This document shows, in pieces, positions 53,246 through 63,641 of a stretch of 64,000 bases of DNA. The stretch comes from Peribacillus loiseleuriae. GTDB lineage: Bacteria; Bacillota; Bacilli; Bacillales; DSM-1321. The stretch lies in the NCBI RefSeq assembly GCF_001183985.1, contig NZ_LFZW01000001.1, positions 2,181,357-2,245,356 of the forward strand, given 5' to 3'. Position numbers and translations under genes: made by a program. The notes below the pieces were generated by a model that saw only the letters and a program-made list of their open reading frames with translations, ran no database searches and was not told where the DNA came from. Each line of letters begins with the position of its first letter. Position 1 is the first letter of the stretch.

Positions 53246-54148
53246 CTATCGATAATGCTCCAACAAAGAGAAGAACTCTTTAACAAACTGATAAAAGACT
53301 TGTTCAGTTGGTGCCAAGCTTCTATTTTTAGAAGTGATAATTCCTACGGTTCTTTGCACTTGAGGTGTATCAATCGGTATTTTCACAGTGAAGCGAGGTG
53401 TTGTTTCATAAAGTGTCCCATCTGGTAAAATGCTCATGCCTATACCTGCGGAAACGAGGCCTTTTATCGCATCCATATCTTCTCCCTCCGCAATAATGTT
53501 TGGCGCAAAACCTGCTTGTAGGCAAGCTTCTACCGCTATTTTTTGAAGAACATACCCTTTGGGGAATAATACGAAGTCATCATTTCGCAATTCGCTAAGG
53601 GATAAGCTCTTTTTCTCTGCTAAAGGATGACTGTCAGGTACTAAAGCGGAAAAACTTTCAGAAAATAAAATATCAGCTTTAATATCTGGCTCATTTGTAG
53701 GGACAGGCCCAAGTAAAGCTAACCCGATATCTCCATTTTTTACAGAATCTATTAACAATGCATAAGATCCTTGACGAAGGTGATAGGAAACATTCTGATA
53801 TTTTGCTTTAAAAGCGGAAATAACCGTTGGTAGCGTATGATTTGCTAAGCTTGTTGGATAGCCGATTTTTATCGTCCCGTTTTCCGGATCTAAGTACTCG
53901 TCAACCTTCTCTTTCGCGTAATCAACGGCCTTAATGGCTGTTTTAGCATGAATTAAAAAAATTTTTCCGATTTGAGTGAGTTTAACATTTCTACCGACGC
54001 GCTCAAATAAACTCACACCAAGTTCTGCTTCAAGTTTAGAAATTTGTAAACTAATTGCAGATTGCGCTACATGTAGATGATCTGCAGCGGCTGTTACATG
54101 CTCCCGTTCAGCAACTTCGATGAAATAGATTAATTGACGCAGTTCCAT
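53246..54148 (-). CDS. gltC: LysR-family regulator GltC
   Basis: A 300-residue LysR-type protein: N-terminal winged helix (MELRQLIYFIEVAEREHVTA, then ADHLHVAQSAISLQISKLE) and a periplasmic-binding-protein-like effector domain. It is divergent from gltA-gltB, the arrangement of the B. subtilis glutamate synthase locus, where GltC activates gltAB when 2-oxoglutarate is high and glutamate low. Start follows AAAGGAGGGAAAGCA. Assignment rests on family plus context. Confidence 0.92.
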   Translation of the reverse strand: MELRQLIYFIEVAEREHVTAAADHLHVAQSAISLQISKLEAELGVSLFERVGRNVKLTQIGKIFLIHAKTAIKAVDYAKEKVDEYLDPENGTIKIGYPTSLANHTLPTVISAFKAKYQNVSYHLRQGSYALLIDSVKNGDIGLALLGPVPTNEPDIKADILFSESFSALVPDSHPLAEKKSLSLSELRNDDFVLFPKGYVLQKIAVEACLQAGFAPNIIAEGEDMDAIKGLVSAGIGMSILPDGTLYETTPRFTVKIPIDTPQVQRTVGIITSKNRSLAPTEQVFYQFVKEFFSLLEHYR

Positions 54149-54179
54149 TGCTTTCCCTCCTTTATTCCTTTTCGAGATT

Positions 54180-54209
54180 GTTTATATCTAAATGATATAT
54201 TATTTAAAT
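54180..54209. promoter_or_regulatory. Candidate GltC box 1 (gltC side)
   Basis: GTTTATATCTAAATGATATA continuing TTATTTAAAT contains the dyad ATATC-TAAAT-GATAT. It lies 31 bases upstream of the gltC start. Confidence 0.5.
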
Positions 54210-54407
54210 CGATTTGGATACATAGAATATTGCGTGAATTTAAAATTTTTTAGAAATTAGAAGGCATCTAATGTTCTTCTTAAACAGTAAATTTGTTTAA
54301 AATTAAGAATAAATTTTTTACTAATTTTAATTATGTAAAAATAGATGAAAGTAGATATTAGGATGCATGGAACACTGCATTTTTATTAATTATATAAAAT
54401 CGATATA

Positions 54408-54437
54408 GTTTACATCTAAATGATATATTGTTTATAT
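54408..54437. promoter_or_regulatory. Candidate GltC box 2 (gltA side)
   Basis: GTTTACATCTAAATGATATA continuing TTGTTTATAT repeats box 1 with only a few changes, 228 bases away and about 65 bases before the gltA start. The dyad ATC-TAAAT-GAT is kept. Confidence 0.55.
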
Positions 54438-54499
54438 TGATTAGGGAAATTACAATAAAAAACAAAGGTGCCGGTATAAAAGAAACGAGGAAGATAATT

Positions 54500-57400
54500 A
54501 TGACTTATAATCAACTACCAAAAGCGCAAGGTCTCTACCGTCCTGAATTTGAACATGACGCATGCGGAATTGGCTTATACGCTCATATAAAAGGAAATGC
54601 AACCCATGATATCGTGAAAAAGGGACTGCAGATGCTTTGTCAATTAGATCATCGTGGTGGACAGGGAAGTGATCCGCAGACAGGGGATGGCGCTGGATTA
54701 ATGGTGCAAATTCCAGATGAATTTTTCCGGCAAGTTTGCTTAAACTTTCATTTGCCTGAAAAAGGGCGTTATGGGGTAGGAATGATCTTTTTTTCAAATG
54801 ATCAGACGGAGCAAATAAAGATTGAGGCGCAAATAAACGAATTAATAAAACGAGAGGGACAAACGGTTCTTGGTTGGAGAACTGTGCCTGTTGATGTCGG
54901 AATAATCGGGAAAGTTGGTATGGAAACATGCCCAACGATTCGCCAGGTTTTTATCGGAGCAAATAGAGATATCCAAGATGATTTAGCATTTGAACGCAAA
55001 TTATTTATAATTAGAAAACAAGCCGAACAATGGGCGAAAGAACATGAGTATCGTATTTACTTTGCTAGCCTTTCAAGTAGAACGATTGTTTACAAAGGAT
55101 TGCTAACACCCAAACAAGTGGATGCTTTTTACCTAGACTTACAGAACGACTCTTTTGTTTCTGCTTTCGCTCTCGTACATTCCCGATTTAGTACGAATAC
55201 TTTTCCGAGCTGGGAAAGGGCGCATCCGAATAGATACCTTATCCATAATGGAGAAATTAACACGCTACGGGGGAATATTAACTGGATGAAAGCTCGTGAA
55301 CAAAAGCTTGTTTCTGAAGCATTTGGAGAAGATTTATCGAAAGTGCTCCCGATTATTGATATAAATGGTAGTGATTCATCAATATTAGATAATGCTTTGG
55401 AATTCTTTGTGCTAGCAGGTAGGAAACCTGCTCATGCAGCGATGATGCTAATTCCCGAACCTTGGACAAATAACCCGCATTTGTCGAAAGAAAAGAGAGC
55501 ATTTTATGAATATCATAGCTGTTTGATGGAACCATGGGATGGACCGACAGCCATTTCTTTTACGGATGGGAAACAAATTGGGGCTGTTTTAGATAGAAAT
55601 GGTTTACGCCCGGCACGTTATTATGTGACAAAAGATGATTATATTATTTTCTCATCGGAAGTTGGTGTCATCAACGTTGAACCAGAAAATGTATTGTATA
55701 AGGAACGTTTGAGCCCAGGGAAAATGCTTTTACTTGACCTAGAACAAGGACGCATAGTTTCCGATGAGGAAGTAAAATCGGAAATGGCAGGGGCTTATCC
55801 GTATCAAGAATGGTTGGATGAACATCTTGTTCAATTAGATAATATGGAAAGAGAAGAAGATGAAGTCGCGGATTTGCTTTCGCGTCAAAAAGCGTTTGGT
55901 TATACGTATGAGGAAGTCAAAAAATATTTACTGCCAATGGTCAGAGAGGGAAAAGATCCGCTGAGTTCCATGGGGAATGATAGTCCACTAGCCGTTTTAT
56001 CGGATTTTCCGCAATCCCTTTTTAATTATTTTAAGCAATCGTTTGCCCAAGTGACCAATCCGCCGATTGATTCGATTCGTGAGCAATTTGTTACTTCAAC
56101 GATGACATTGTTGGGAGGAGAAGGGGATTTACTTCATCCAAATGAAGGAAATTGCCGTAGGATTCAGCTTGAAACGCCTATTATAACGAATAGTCAACTG
56201 AAGCAATTAAAAGCGAATCATCACTTTAAGAGTACCCAAATTCATATTTTATTTACAGAATATTTGGAAAATGAACTCGAGCGAATGTTCCTAGAAGCAG
56301 AACAAGCGATTGATCAAGGAGCAAGTTTCCTGATTTTATCAGACCGACATATGAGCAAAGAAAAAACAGCTATTCCTTCTTTATTAGCAGTAAGCGCCCT
56401 GCATCAGTATCTTGTCCAAAAAGGAAATCGCACGAAAGTAAGCATAATCGTTGAAGCCGGAGATGTAAGAGAAGTTCACCATTTTGCTGCACTTATTGGA
56501 TATGGTGCGGATGGGATCAACCCATATCTTACTTATGCCACTTATAAAGAAGCAATCTTAGATGGAAGCTTATCTGTCTGCTATCAAGAAGCAGTTAAAA
56601 GGTACGGCAAATGTATTACCGATGGTGTCGTTAAAGTTATGTCAAAAATGGGTATTTCGACGGTACAGAGCTATCGTGGTGCACAAATTTTCGAAGCGGT
56701 AGGCATTGGTTCAAGCGTTATCGACCGTTACTTTAGTGGAACGGCTTCACAAATTGGCGGGATTGACTTAGCAACGATAGCGGAAGAGGCTAGGATTCGT
56801 CACAAGAAGGCATTCGTTGATTCGAAGGATGATACGTTAGAGTCAGGAAGCGATTTTCAATGGAGAAAAAACGGTGAACATCATGCCTTTAATCCAAAGA
56901 CAATTCATACCCTGCAATGGGCTACCCGCAAAGGTGATTATGAATTGTATAAACAATATTCATATATGGCAAATGAGGAAAGGATTGGATTCTTACGCAA
57001 TTTATTTTCATTTGATCCGTCTCGCCAAGCCGTAGCAATTGAGGATGTGGAATCTGTTGACTCGATCGTCCGTCGATTTAAAACCGGTGCGATGTCCTTT
57101 GGTTCTTTAAGTAAAGAAGCGCACGAAACATTAGCAATTGCGATGAATCGGTTAGGTGGGAAAAGCAACAGTGGTGAAGGCGGAGAACATCCAAATCGTT
57201 ATATCATAGACGAAAATGGCGACAATCGTCGAAGTAGCATTAAGCAAATTGCCTCAGGTCGCTTTGGTGTGAAAAGCCATTATTTGGTCAATGCAGATGA
57301 ATTGCAAATTAAAATGGCACAAGGAGCGAAACCAGGTGAAGGAGGACAGCTTCCTGGTAATAAAGTGTATCCATGGGTTGCGGAAGTCCGGGGTTCTACA

Positions 57401-59047
57401 CCAGGTGTTGGACTCATTTCTCCGCCGCCACATCATGATATTTACTCCATTGAAGATTTAGCACAGTTGATCCACGATTTGAAAAACGCCAATCGTGACG
57501 CAAGAATCAGCGTGAAGCTAGTATCAAAAGCAGGCGTTGGAACCATTGCAGCTGGTGTAGCCAAGGGCGCTGCAGATGTTATCGTTATCAGTGGGTACGA
57601 AGGCGGAACTGGAGCATCACCTAAAACTAGCATTAAACATACCGGATTACCCTGGGAACTTGGACTTGCAGAAGCACATCAAACATTAATGCTGAATGGC
57701 TTACGCGAGAGAGTCATTTTAGAAACAGACGGAAAGCTCATGACCGGAAAAGATGTCGTCATGGCCGCGATATTAGGGGCAGAAGAATTTGGTTTTGCGA
57801 CAGCTCCACTTGTTGTTCTAGGTTGTGTCATGATGCGTGCTTGTCATTTGGATACTTGTCCTGTCGGGGTCGCGACACAAAACCCAGAGCTTCGTGCAAG
57901 ATTTACCGGGAATCCAAATCATATTGTAAACTTTATGCGTTTTATTGCCGAGGAGGTTCGTGAACTTATGGCAGAACTTGGATTTGAAACGGTTGAGGAA
58001 ATGGTTGGTCGTACAGATGTCTTACAAGTAAGTGAGCGAGCAAAAAATCATTGGAAAGCAAAACAATTGGACTTATCCACGCTGTTATATCAGCCTGAAG
58101 GAATTCGTACGTTTCAAACACCCCAAAACCATAAGATTAATGAATCACTAGATATTCAAGTCATTTTGCCAAGCGTTCTCCCAGCTTTAGAAGATCAGAT
58201 ACCGGTGGATATCACGCTTCCGATTACAAATGTCAACCGTGTTGTTGGAACCATCGTTGGTAGTGAAGTTTCAAAACGATATGGAGAAGAAGGATTACAT
58301 GAAGATACAATCACGCTTCGTTTTACAGGATCAGCCGGGCAAAGTTTCGGTGCCTTTATTCCGAATGGATTGAGTCTTCATTTAACTGGTGATGCGAATG
58401 ACTATCTCGGAAAAGGACTATCTGGTGGAAAACTGATTGTGAAGGCACCTTATGAAGCTCAGCTTGTAGCGTCAGAGAATGTAATTGCCGGAAATGTTGC
58501 CTTAATTGGTGCAACTAGCGGTGAAGCCTATATCAACGGTCGCGTTGGAGAACGTTTTGCGGTTCGTAATAGTGGTGTAAATGTCGTAGTGGAGGGAATT
58601 GGCGACCACGGCTGTGAATATATGACTGGTGGATGTGCTGTTATTTTAGGGAATGTTGGGAAAAACTTTGCGGCAGGTATGTCAGGAGGAATCGCTTACG
58701 TTCTTGCTGATGATCGTGATGAGTTTACGGCACTATGCAATCAAGAGATGGTTGAACTTTGTGCAATAGATGATCGACACGATGTTGCTATATTGTGGGA
58801 AATGATTCTTAGTCATTATATTTACACAGGTAGTATGAAAGCATGTAATATTCTTGAGAATTGGGATGAGGTCGCCGAGAAATTCGTAAAAGTCATTCCA
58901 AAAGACTATAAGCGGATGTTGGTAAGTATTCAAGAACAAAAGCAAACTGGTTTAACAGACGAACAAGCGGTAATGGCTGCATTTCAGGCAAACACTGGAC
59001 GAGAAAAAAGAAAATCTATTCAAACATTTGAAACAATGATGAAATAA
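54500..59047 (+). CDS. gltA: Glutamate synthase large subunit
   Basis: A 1515-residue NADPH-GOGAT alpha chain. ATG 54500 (MTYNQLPKAQGLYRPEFEHD) has ACGAGGAAGATAATT upstream. A longer frame lacks a ribosome site. The N-terminal glutaminase begins with Cys22 after a 21-residue propeptide (DACGIGLYAH). The FMN-binding synthase domain follows (GEGGEHPNR, VISGYEGGTGASP, and the 3Fe-4S cysteines in VVLGCVMMRACHLDTCPVGV). The C-terminal beta-helix domain (GATSGEAYINGRVGERFAVR) completes the subunit. It transfers glutamine amide nitrogen to 2-oxoglutarate, paired with gltB 16 bases downstream. Confidence 0.97.
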   Translation: MTYNQLPKAQGLYRPEFEHDACGIGLYAHIKGNATHDIVKKGLQMLCQLDHRGGQGSDPQTGDGAGLMVQIPDEFFRQVCLNFHLPEKGRYGVGMIFFSNDQTEQIKIEAQINELIKREGQTVLGWRTVPVDVGIIGKVGMETCPTIRQVFIGANRDIQDDLAFERKLFIIRKQAEQWAKEHEYRIYFASLSSRTIVYKGLLTPKQVDAFYLDLQNDSFVSAFALVHSRFSTNTFPSWERAHPNRYLIHNGEINTLRGNINWMKAREQKLVSEAFGEDLSKVLPIIDINGSDSSILDNALEFFVLAGRKPAHAAMMLIPEPWTNNPHLSKEKRAFYEYHSCLMEPWDGPTAISFTDGKQIGAVLDRNGLRPARYYVTKDDYIIFSSEVGVINVEPENVLYKERLSPGKMLLLDLEQGRIVSDEEVKSEMAGAYPYQEWLDEHLVQLDNMEREEDEVADLLSRQKAFGYTYEEVKKYLLPMVREGKDPLSSMGNDSPLAVLSDFPQSLFNYFKQSFAQVTNPPIDSIREQFVTSTMTLLGGEGDLLHPNEGNCRRIQLETPIITNSQLKQLKANHHFKSTQIHILFTEYLENELERMFLEAEQAIDQGASFLILSDRHMSKEKTAIPSLLAVSALHQYLVQKGNRTKVSIIVEAGDVREVHHFAALIGYGADGINPYLTYATYKEAILDGSLSVCYQEAVKRYGKCITDGVVKVMSKMGISTVQSYRGAQIFEAVGIGSSVIDRYFSGTASQIGGIDLATIAEEARIRHKKAFVDSKDDTLESGSDFQWRKNGEHHAFNPKTIHTLQWATRKGDYELYKQYSYMANEERIGFLRNLFSFDPSRQAVAIEDVESVDSIVRRFKTGAMSFGSLSKEAHETLAIAMNRLGGKSNSGEGGEHPNRYIIDENGDNRRSSIKQIASGRFGVKSHYLVNADELQIKMAQGAKPGEGGQLPGNKVYPWVAEVRGSTPGVGLISPPPHHDIYSIEDLAQLIHDLKNANRDARISVKLVSKAGVGTIAAGVAKGAADVIVISGYEGGTGASPKTSIKHTGLPWELGLAEAHQTLMLNGLRERVILETDGKLMTGKDVVMAAILGAEEFGFATAPLVVLGCVMMRACHLDTCPVGVATQNPELRARFTGNPNHIVNFMRFIAEEVRELMAELGFETVEEMVGRTDVLQVSERAKNHWKAKQLDLSTLLYQPEGIRTFQTPQNHKINESLDIQVILPSVLPALEDQIPVDITLPITNVNRVVGTIVGSEVSKRYGEEGLHEDTITLRFTGSAGQSFGAFIPNGLSLHLTGDANDYLGKGLSGGKLIVKAPYEAQLVASENVIAGNVALIGATSGEAYINGRVGERFAVRNSGVNVVVEGIGDHGCEYMTGGCAVILGNVGKNFAAGMSGGIAYVLADDRDEFTALCNQEMVELCAIDDRHDVAILWEMILSHYIYTGSMKACNILENWDEVAEKFVKVIPKDYKRMLVSIQEQKQTGLTDEQAVMAAFQANTGREKRKSIQTFETMMK

Positions 59048-59063
59048 GAAAGGAGAGAGGAAC

Positions 59064-60545
59064 ATGGGAAAAGCAACAGGATTTATGGAATATACTCGTC
59101 AAAATCCACAGGATAGAGATCCACTTGCGCGTGTAAGCGACTGGAAAGAGTATTCATCCCCTTTCTCTGATAAGCTGTTAAGTCAGCAAAGGGCGCGGTG
59201 CATGGACTGTGCCACTCCTTTCTGCCATATGGGTTCAGAAATACAAGGGATGACAACCGGGTGTCCAATTCACAATTTAATCCCAGAGTGGAATGATTTA
59301 GTTTATCGTGAGCGATGGAAGGAAGCGTTAGATCGGTTGCTTAAAACGAATAATTTCCCAGAATTCACAGGTCGTGTTTGTCCAGCTCCTTGTGAAGGGT
59401 CTTGTACAGTAGCCATTTCTGATCCAGCGGTCACAATTAAAAGTATTGAGCGAACCATTGTTGAAAAGGGATTTGCAAATGGCTGGATAACACCGCGTAT
59501 TCCAGAAAAACGGACAGGGAAGAAAATCGCTATTATCGGCTCAGGCCCTGCTGGTTTAGCAAGTGCGGATCAACTGAATCAAGCAGGCCACAATGTAACC
59601 GTCTATGAACGGTCAGACCGTGCAGGAGGATTATTAATATACGGTATTCCAAACATGAAGCTTGAAAAAGACATTGTCGTGCGCCGCATCCAATTACTAA
59701 CTAAAGAAGGCATCGACTTTGTCACAAATACGGAAGTTGGCAAAGATATCTCAACCGAAGAACTTCAAAACCAATTTGATGCCGTTATCCTTTGTACGGG
59801 GGCTCAAAAACAGCGTGATCTAATGCTTGAGGGCAGGGAAGTGAAAGGAATTCATTTCGCAATGGATTACTTAACAACCACTACGAAAAGTTTACTAGAT
59901 TCCAATTTTGAGGACGGCCAGTTCATTGATACAAAAGGCAAGGATGTAATCGTAATCGGAGGTGGAGATACAGGAGCTGACTGTGTCGCTACTGCAATCC
60001 GCCAAAATTGTCGTAGTGTCGTGCAATTTGGCAAGCACCCAAAATTACCAACATCTCGTACGTCCGAAAATATGTGGCCAGCCTATCCGAACGTCTTTAC
60101 ACTCGAATATGCGTATGAAGAAGCTGAAGCAAAATTTGGTGATGATCCCCGTGAATATTCTATCCAGACGAAGAAAATTGTCACGGATGAAAAAGAACAT
60201 GTAAAAGAGCTGCATACCATTCAAATGAAAAAAATAAAGGATGAATATGGAAAATACTACTATAAAGAAATTCCAGGATCCGAAAAAATCTGGCCCTCAC
60301 AATTGGTCTTTATCGCAATCGGGTTTGAAGGAACAGAACAGCCGTTATTAGCTCAGTTTGATGTAGCAACAACGAATCAAAAAATCGCCGCTGCCTATGG
60401 CGATTACAAAACAAATATCGAAGGAATCTTCGCGGCTGGTGATGCTAGAAGGGGGCAAAGTCTCATTGTATGGGCGATTAACGAAGGCCGTGAAGTTGCA
60501 CGTGAAGTAGACTGTTATTTGATGGGAAGTTCGGTATTACCTTAA
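59064..60545 (+). CDS. gltB: Glutamate synthase small subunit
   Basis: A 493-residue NADPH-dependent beta chain. The N-terminal iron-sulphur cysteines lie in RARCMDCATPFCHMG and GCPIHN and further in RVCPAPCEGSC. The FAD site is IIGSGPAGLASADQL (about residues 157-171) and the NADPH site VIGGGDTGADCVA (about 296-308), and the C-terminal GDARRGQSLIVWAI completes the family pattern. Electrons from NADPH pass to the large subunit. ATG 59064 follows AAGGAGAGAGGAAC. A strong terminator follows. Confidence 0.97.
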   Translation: MGKATGFMEYTRQNPQDRDPLARVSDWKEYSSPFSDKLLSQQRARCMDCATPFCHMGSEIQGMTTGCPIHNLIPEWNDLVYRERWKEALDRLLKTNNFPEFTGRVCPAPCEGSCTVAISDPAVTIKSIERTIVEKGFANGWITPRIPEKRTGKKIAIIGSGPAGLASADQLNQAGHNVTVYERSDRAGGLLIYGIPNMKLEKDIVVRRIQLLTKEGIDFVTNTEVGKDISTEELQNQFDAVILCTGAQKQRDLMLEGREVKGIHFAMDYLTTTTKSLLDSNFEDGQFIDTKGKDVIVIGGGDTGADCVATAIRQNCRSVVQFGKHPKLPTSRTSENMWPAYPNVFTLEYAYEEAEAKFGDDPREYSIQTKKIVTDEKEHVKELHTIQMKKIKDEYGKYYYKEIPGSEKIWPSQLVFIAIGFEGTEQPLLAQFDVATTNQKIAAAYGDYKTNIEGIFAAGDARRGQSLIVWAINEGREVAREVDCYLMGSSVLP

Positions 60546-60557
60546 GTTTTTTCATGA

Positions 60558-60597
60558 TAAAAACCCGATTCCAATGAATGTGGAATCGGGTTTTTAA
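60558..60597. terminator. Terminator after gltB
   Basis: AAAAACCCGATTCCA pairs exactly with TGGAATCGGGTTTTT around ATGAATG. Confidence 0.92.
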
Positions 60598-60770
60598 ATA
60601 CATACCACCGAGAATAAGACTACAATCTGTTTCTTTAAGTAAAAAAAGTATTACATTGAGACTAGAAAAATATTTACTTCTCTTAATGATTTGGTTAAAC
60701 CTAAAAGTAATTTATAAGAAATTTTATTAAGCAAATTTATTTTAAGAAGATAGTGCTTAAGGAGGATAAT

Positions 60771-62231
60771 ATGAAAGTAACGGATGTACTTGTCCAATGT
60801 TTAGAAATGGAAGGTTATCGAGTAAGGTGGGAGTATGTTTATCAACGCTTGGACCCGGTGCTACTAATTTGTTGACAGGTATAGCAAGTGCGAAACTAGA
60901 TCATTCACCAGTAGTGGTTATAACGGGACAGACTGCTTTTGAAAGACAACATAAAGAATCCCATCAGTATTTGGATATGGCAAAAGTATTTGAACCTGTA
61001 ACAAAATGGAGTATTCAAATAAAAGATTCACAAAGAATTCCTGAAATGATCTGAAAAGCCTTTAGAGTCGAAAGGATGGAGAAACCAGGACCAGTAGCAA
61101 TAGAATTACCGGAGAACTTAGCAGGACAAATGATTTCAAGTAGACCCTTACCGGCTACTCCCCTTCCAGCATGTATCCCTGCAATAGATTCGATACATGC
61201 TGCAATATCACTTATTCAATAATATAAGAAACCTCTCGTTATTATAGGTAACGGGGTGATTAGACAAGAAGCCGTAGCTGAACTTCATACCTTTATTGAA
61301 GCTCTTCAAGCACCGTTGATTCATAGCTTTATGGCAAAAGGGGTTTTACCTCAACATCACCCACTTAATTACTTCACGTTTGGGTTTAATGAAAAAGCTG
61401 AAGTTTTAGCTGGCATCAAGGAAGCGGACCTACTTATTGTCATTGGATTTGATTTCGTGGAAAAGTTACCTAAAGAATGGAATGAAAAGAAACTGCCGAT
61501 ATTACATCTGAATGCAACACCCGCCGAAATGGATGAGTATTATCCGGTGCAAGTAGAATTAGTCGGTAACATCAAGCAAACCATCAGGACCTTGAATCAA
61601 CTCGATATCCCATCTAAATCATGGGTACCTTTCGGAAATCTTCAAGAAAAAAGCAAGCAATCTTATCAAATTGAAGAGATACCGAAAGATCTTAATTCCT
61701 TACCTTTAAGTATAGAAAATATCCTTCATATAATCGAAAAGCTCTCTTCAGAGAATACTATTGTGATTTCTGATGTGGGCGCCCATAAAGTATCGGTTGC
61801 TCGCACTTTCCAGCCTAAACATCCGAATAGGCTTATTATATCAAATGGGTTAGCTTCGATGGGAATTGCCATACCAGGTTCGATAGGTGCAAAATTAGCT
61901 TGTCCAGATGCCATCGTTATTTGTTTAACTGGGGATGGAGGAGCATTAATGAATTTTTCGGAAATAGAGACAGCCAAGCGCCTAGGACTTTCTTTCATTA
62001 TTATTGTTTTAAATGATTCGATTTTGAAATTGGAACAGGAGACGATGAATAAAATGTTTGGAAAAAGTTATGGAGTAACATTTCAAAACCCGGATTTTGT
62101 CCAGTTGGCAACTAGCTTTGGAGTCAATGGAAGACGAGTGAATCATGGTAATTGAATTTGAAAACATGTTGAAAGAGGTATTAAGATCTTCAAATGAGCT
62201 TGTAATAATTGACTTTGCTTTACAAATCTAA
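60771..62231 (+). pseudogene. Thiamine pyrophosphate enzyme (acetolactate synthase-like), multiply broken
   Basis: The ATG at 60771, behind AAGGAGGATAAT, reads MKVTDVLVQCLEMEGYRVRW, then the family sequence resumes in another frame (LSTLGPGATNLLTGIASAKL), with about 70 expected residues missing. Two in-frame stops follow (TGA 61052-61054, TAA 61220-61222). The rest (PVVVITGQTAFE, VISDVGAHKVS, the TPP/Mg site GDGGALMNFSEIETAKRLGL) is well preserved up to a C-terminal frameshift near 62140. The tail EFENMLKEVLRSSNELVIID in the third frame ends at 62231. It is related to acetolactate synthase/AlsS-type decarboxylases. No active enzyme can be made. Confidence 0.85.
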
Positions 62232-62315
62232 TACGTGATTTCTTTTCGATACGATTGAATGAGGACTACTCTCCTTTGAATATATAGAAATAGAGATTTT
62301 TTTAGGGGGGATACC

Positions 62316-63641
62316 GTGGAACGTCCTGATAAAATAGTTCGAATTACAAAACCGGAAGATATACTGGTACCATCAGGCTATAAGATTGAAGTATTTGCTG
62401 AAAAACTTATGACACCCATTAATTTAACATTTACAGATCAAGGGGAAATGCTCATCGCAGATGCTGGAATAGGTTCAGGGAATGGTAAAGTGTTAATGCT
62501 CACCTCAACCGGAATCAGGGTAATTGCTGAGGGATTTAAACCTCCACTTACAGGGATTACGTATTACAAGGGAAACATCTATGTCGCTCACCGAGGGTTT
62601 ATTACAATCATACAGTCAGATGGAACGAAGAAGGATATTATTGCAGGATTACCTAGCCTAGGGGATCATCATAACAACCGTGTGGTATTCGGCCCTGATG
62701 GCAAGATGTATTACGGGCAAGGAACAGCGACTAACTCCGGTGTTGTTGGAGAAGATAATAGCAGGTGGGTGAAACAATATCCGTACTTTCATGATTATCC
62801 AGGTGCTTACATTCCATTAGTCGGACAAAACTTTGAAACAAAAAATGTGTTATCTGATTTTTCAAGTGAACAAGCGTGGACAGGGGCATATTCTCCTTTT
62901 GGTGTCCCATCTTATCGAGGGGAATATGTAAAAGGGATAGTGAAGGCGAGTGGCAGTATTATGAGAGCCAATCCAGATGGTACCCAACTTGAATTAGTTG
63001 CCTGGGGACTAAGGAATCCATTTCGAATAAAGTTTGATCGACAAAACCGCCTATTTTGCGGAAATCATGGAATTGATGTCCGAGGAAGTCGCCCTGTCGA
63101 TCAATCACCGGATGAGTTTCAATGGATCAGACAAGGAATGTGGTATGGATGGCCCGATTATACAGGGGGGCAACCTGTGACAAATCCCATTTTTAAACCA
63201 GAAGGACAGCCGCAACCAACCTTTTTGCTTGGACAGCACCCTATGCAGCCACCCAAACCTGTCGCTACATTTGCTCCGCATTCGGCTATTATGGGGTTTG
63301 ATTTTAACTATGATCCTTCTTACGGTCCCATTGGAGAGGCATTTATTGCTGAGTTTGGAAGTGAGGCGCCAGATACGACAGGCGGAAAACCTGCACCAAG
63401 AGTCGGTCACCGTGTTTCTCGAATTCACCCTGAAACAGGAGAAATCTCGCCGTTTGCTATCAATAAGACTGGGCTTAGTGCAATTGCAACAGGAGGTGGT
63501 GGCTTGGAAAGGCCAATAGATGTTACGTTTGGAAAACACAATGAAATGTTTATTACCGACTTTGGAATCTTTAAACCACCTGGAAGTACTAAACTTCTTA
63601 TTCCTAACACAGGTGTAATTTGGAAAGTTACGAAGATATAA
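62316..63641 (+). CDS. PQQ-type sugar (glucose/sorbosone) dehydrogenase family protein
   Basis: A 441-residue beta-propeller protein of the soluble glucose dehydrogenase type. Repeats such as VVFGPDGKMYYGQGTATNSG, GLRNPFRIKFDRQNRLFCG and GWPDYTGGQPVT match the family, with the LRNPFRIKFD signature common to PQQ-dependent sugar dehydrogenases. No signal peptide is visible, which is unusual for this group. Cofactor and substrate are not shown by sequence. The start is GTG 62316 behind AGGGGGGATACC. The 3' end overlaps the convergent gene by 14 bases. Confidence 0.8.
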   Translation: MERPDKIVRITKPEDILVPSGYKIEVFAEKLMTPINLTFTDQGEMLIADAGIGSGNGKVLMLTSTGIRVIAEGFKPPLTGITYYKGNIYVAHRGFITIIQSDGTKKDIIAGLPSLGDHHNNRVVFGPDGKMYYGQGTATNSGVVGEDNSRWVKQYPYFHDYPGAYIPLVGQNFETKNVLSDFSSEQAWTGAYSPFGVPSYRGEYVKGIVKASGSIMRANPDGTQLELVAWGLRNPFRIKFDRQNRLFCGNHGIDVRGSRPVDQSPDEFQWIRQGMWYGWPDYTGGQPVTNPIFKPEGQPQPTFLLGQHPMQPPKPVATFAPHSAIMGFDFNYDPSYGPIGEAFIAEFGSEAPDTTGGKPAPRVGHRVSRIHPETGEISPFAINKTGLSAIATGGGGLERPIDVTFGKHNEMFITDFGIFKPPGSTKLLIPNTGVIWKVTKI

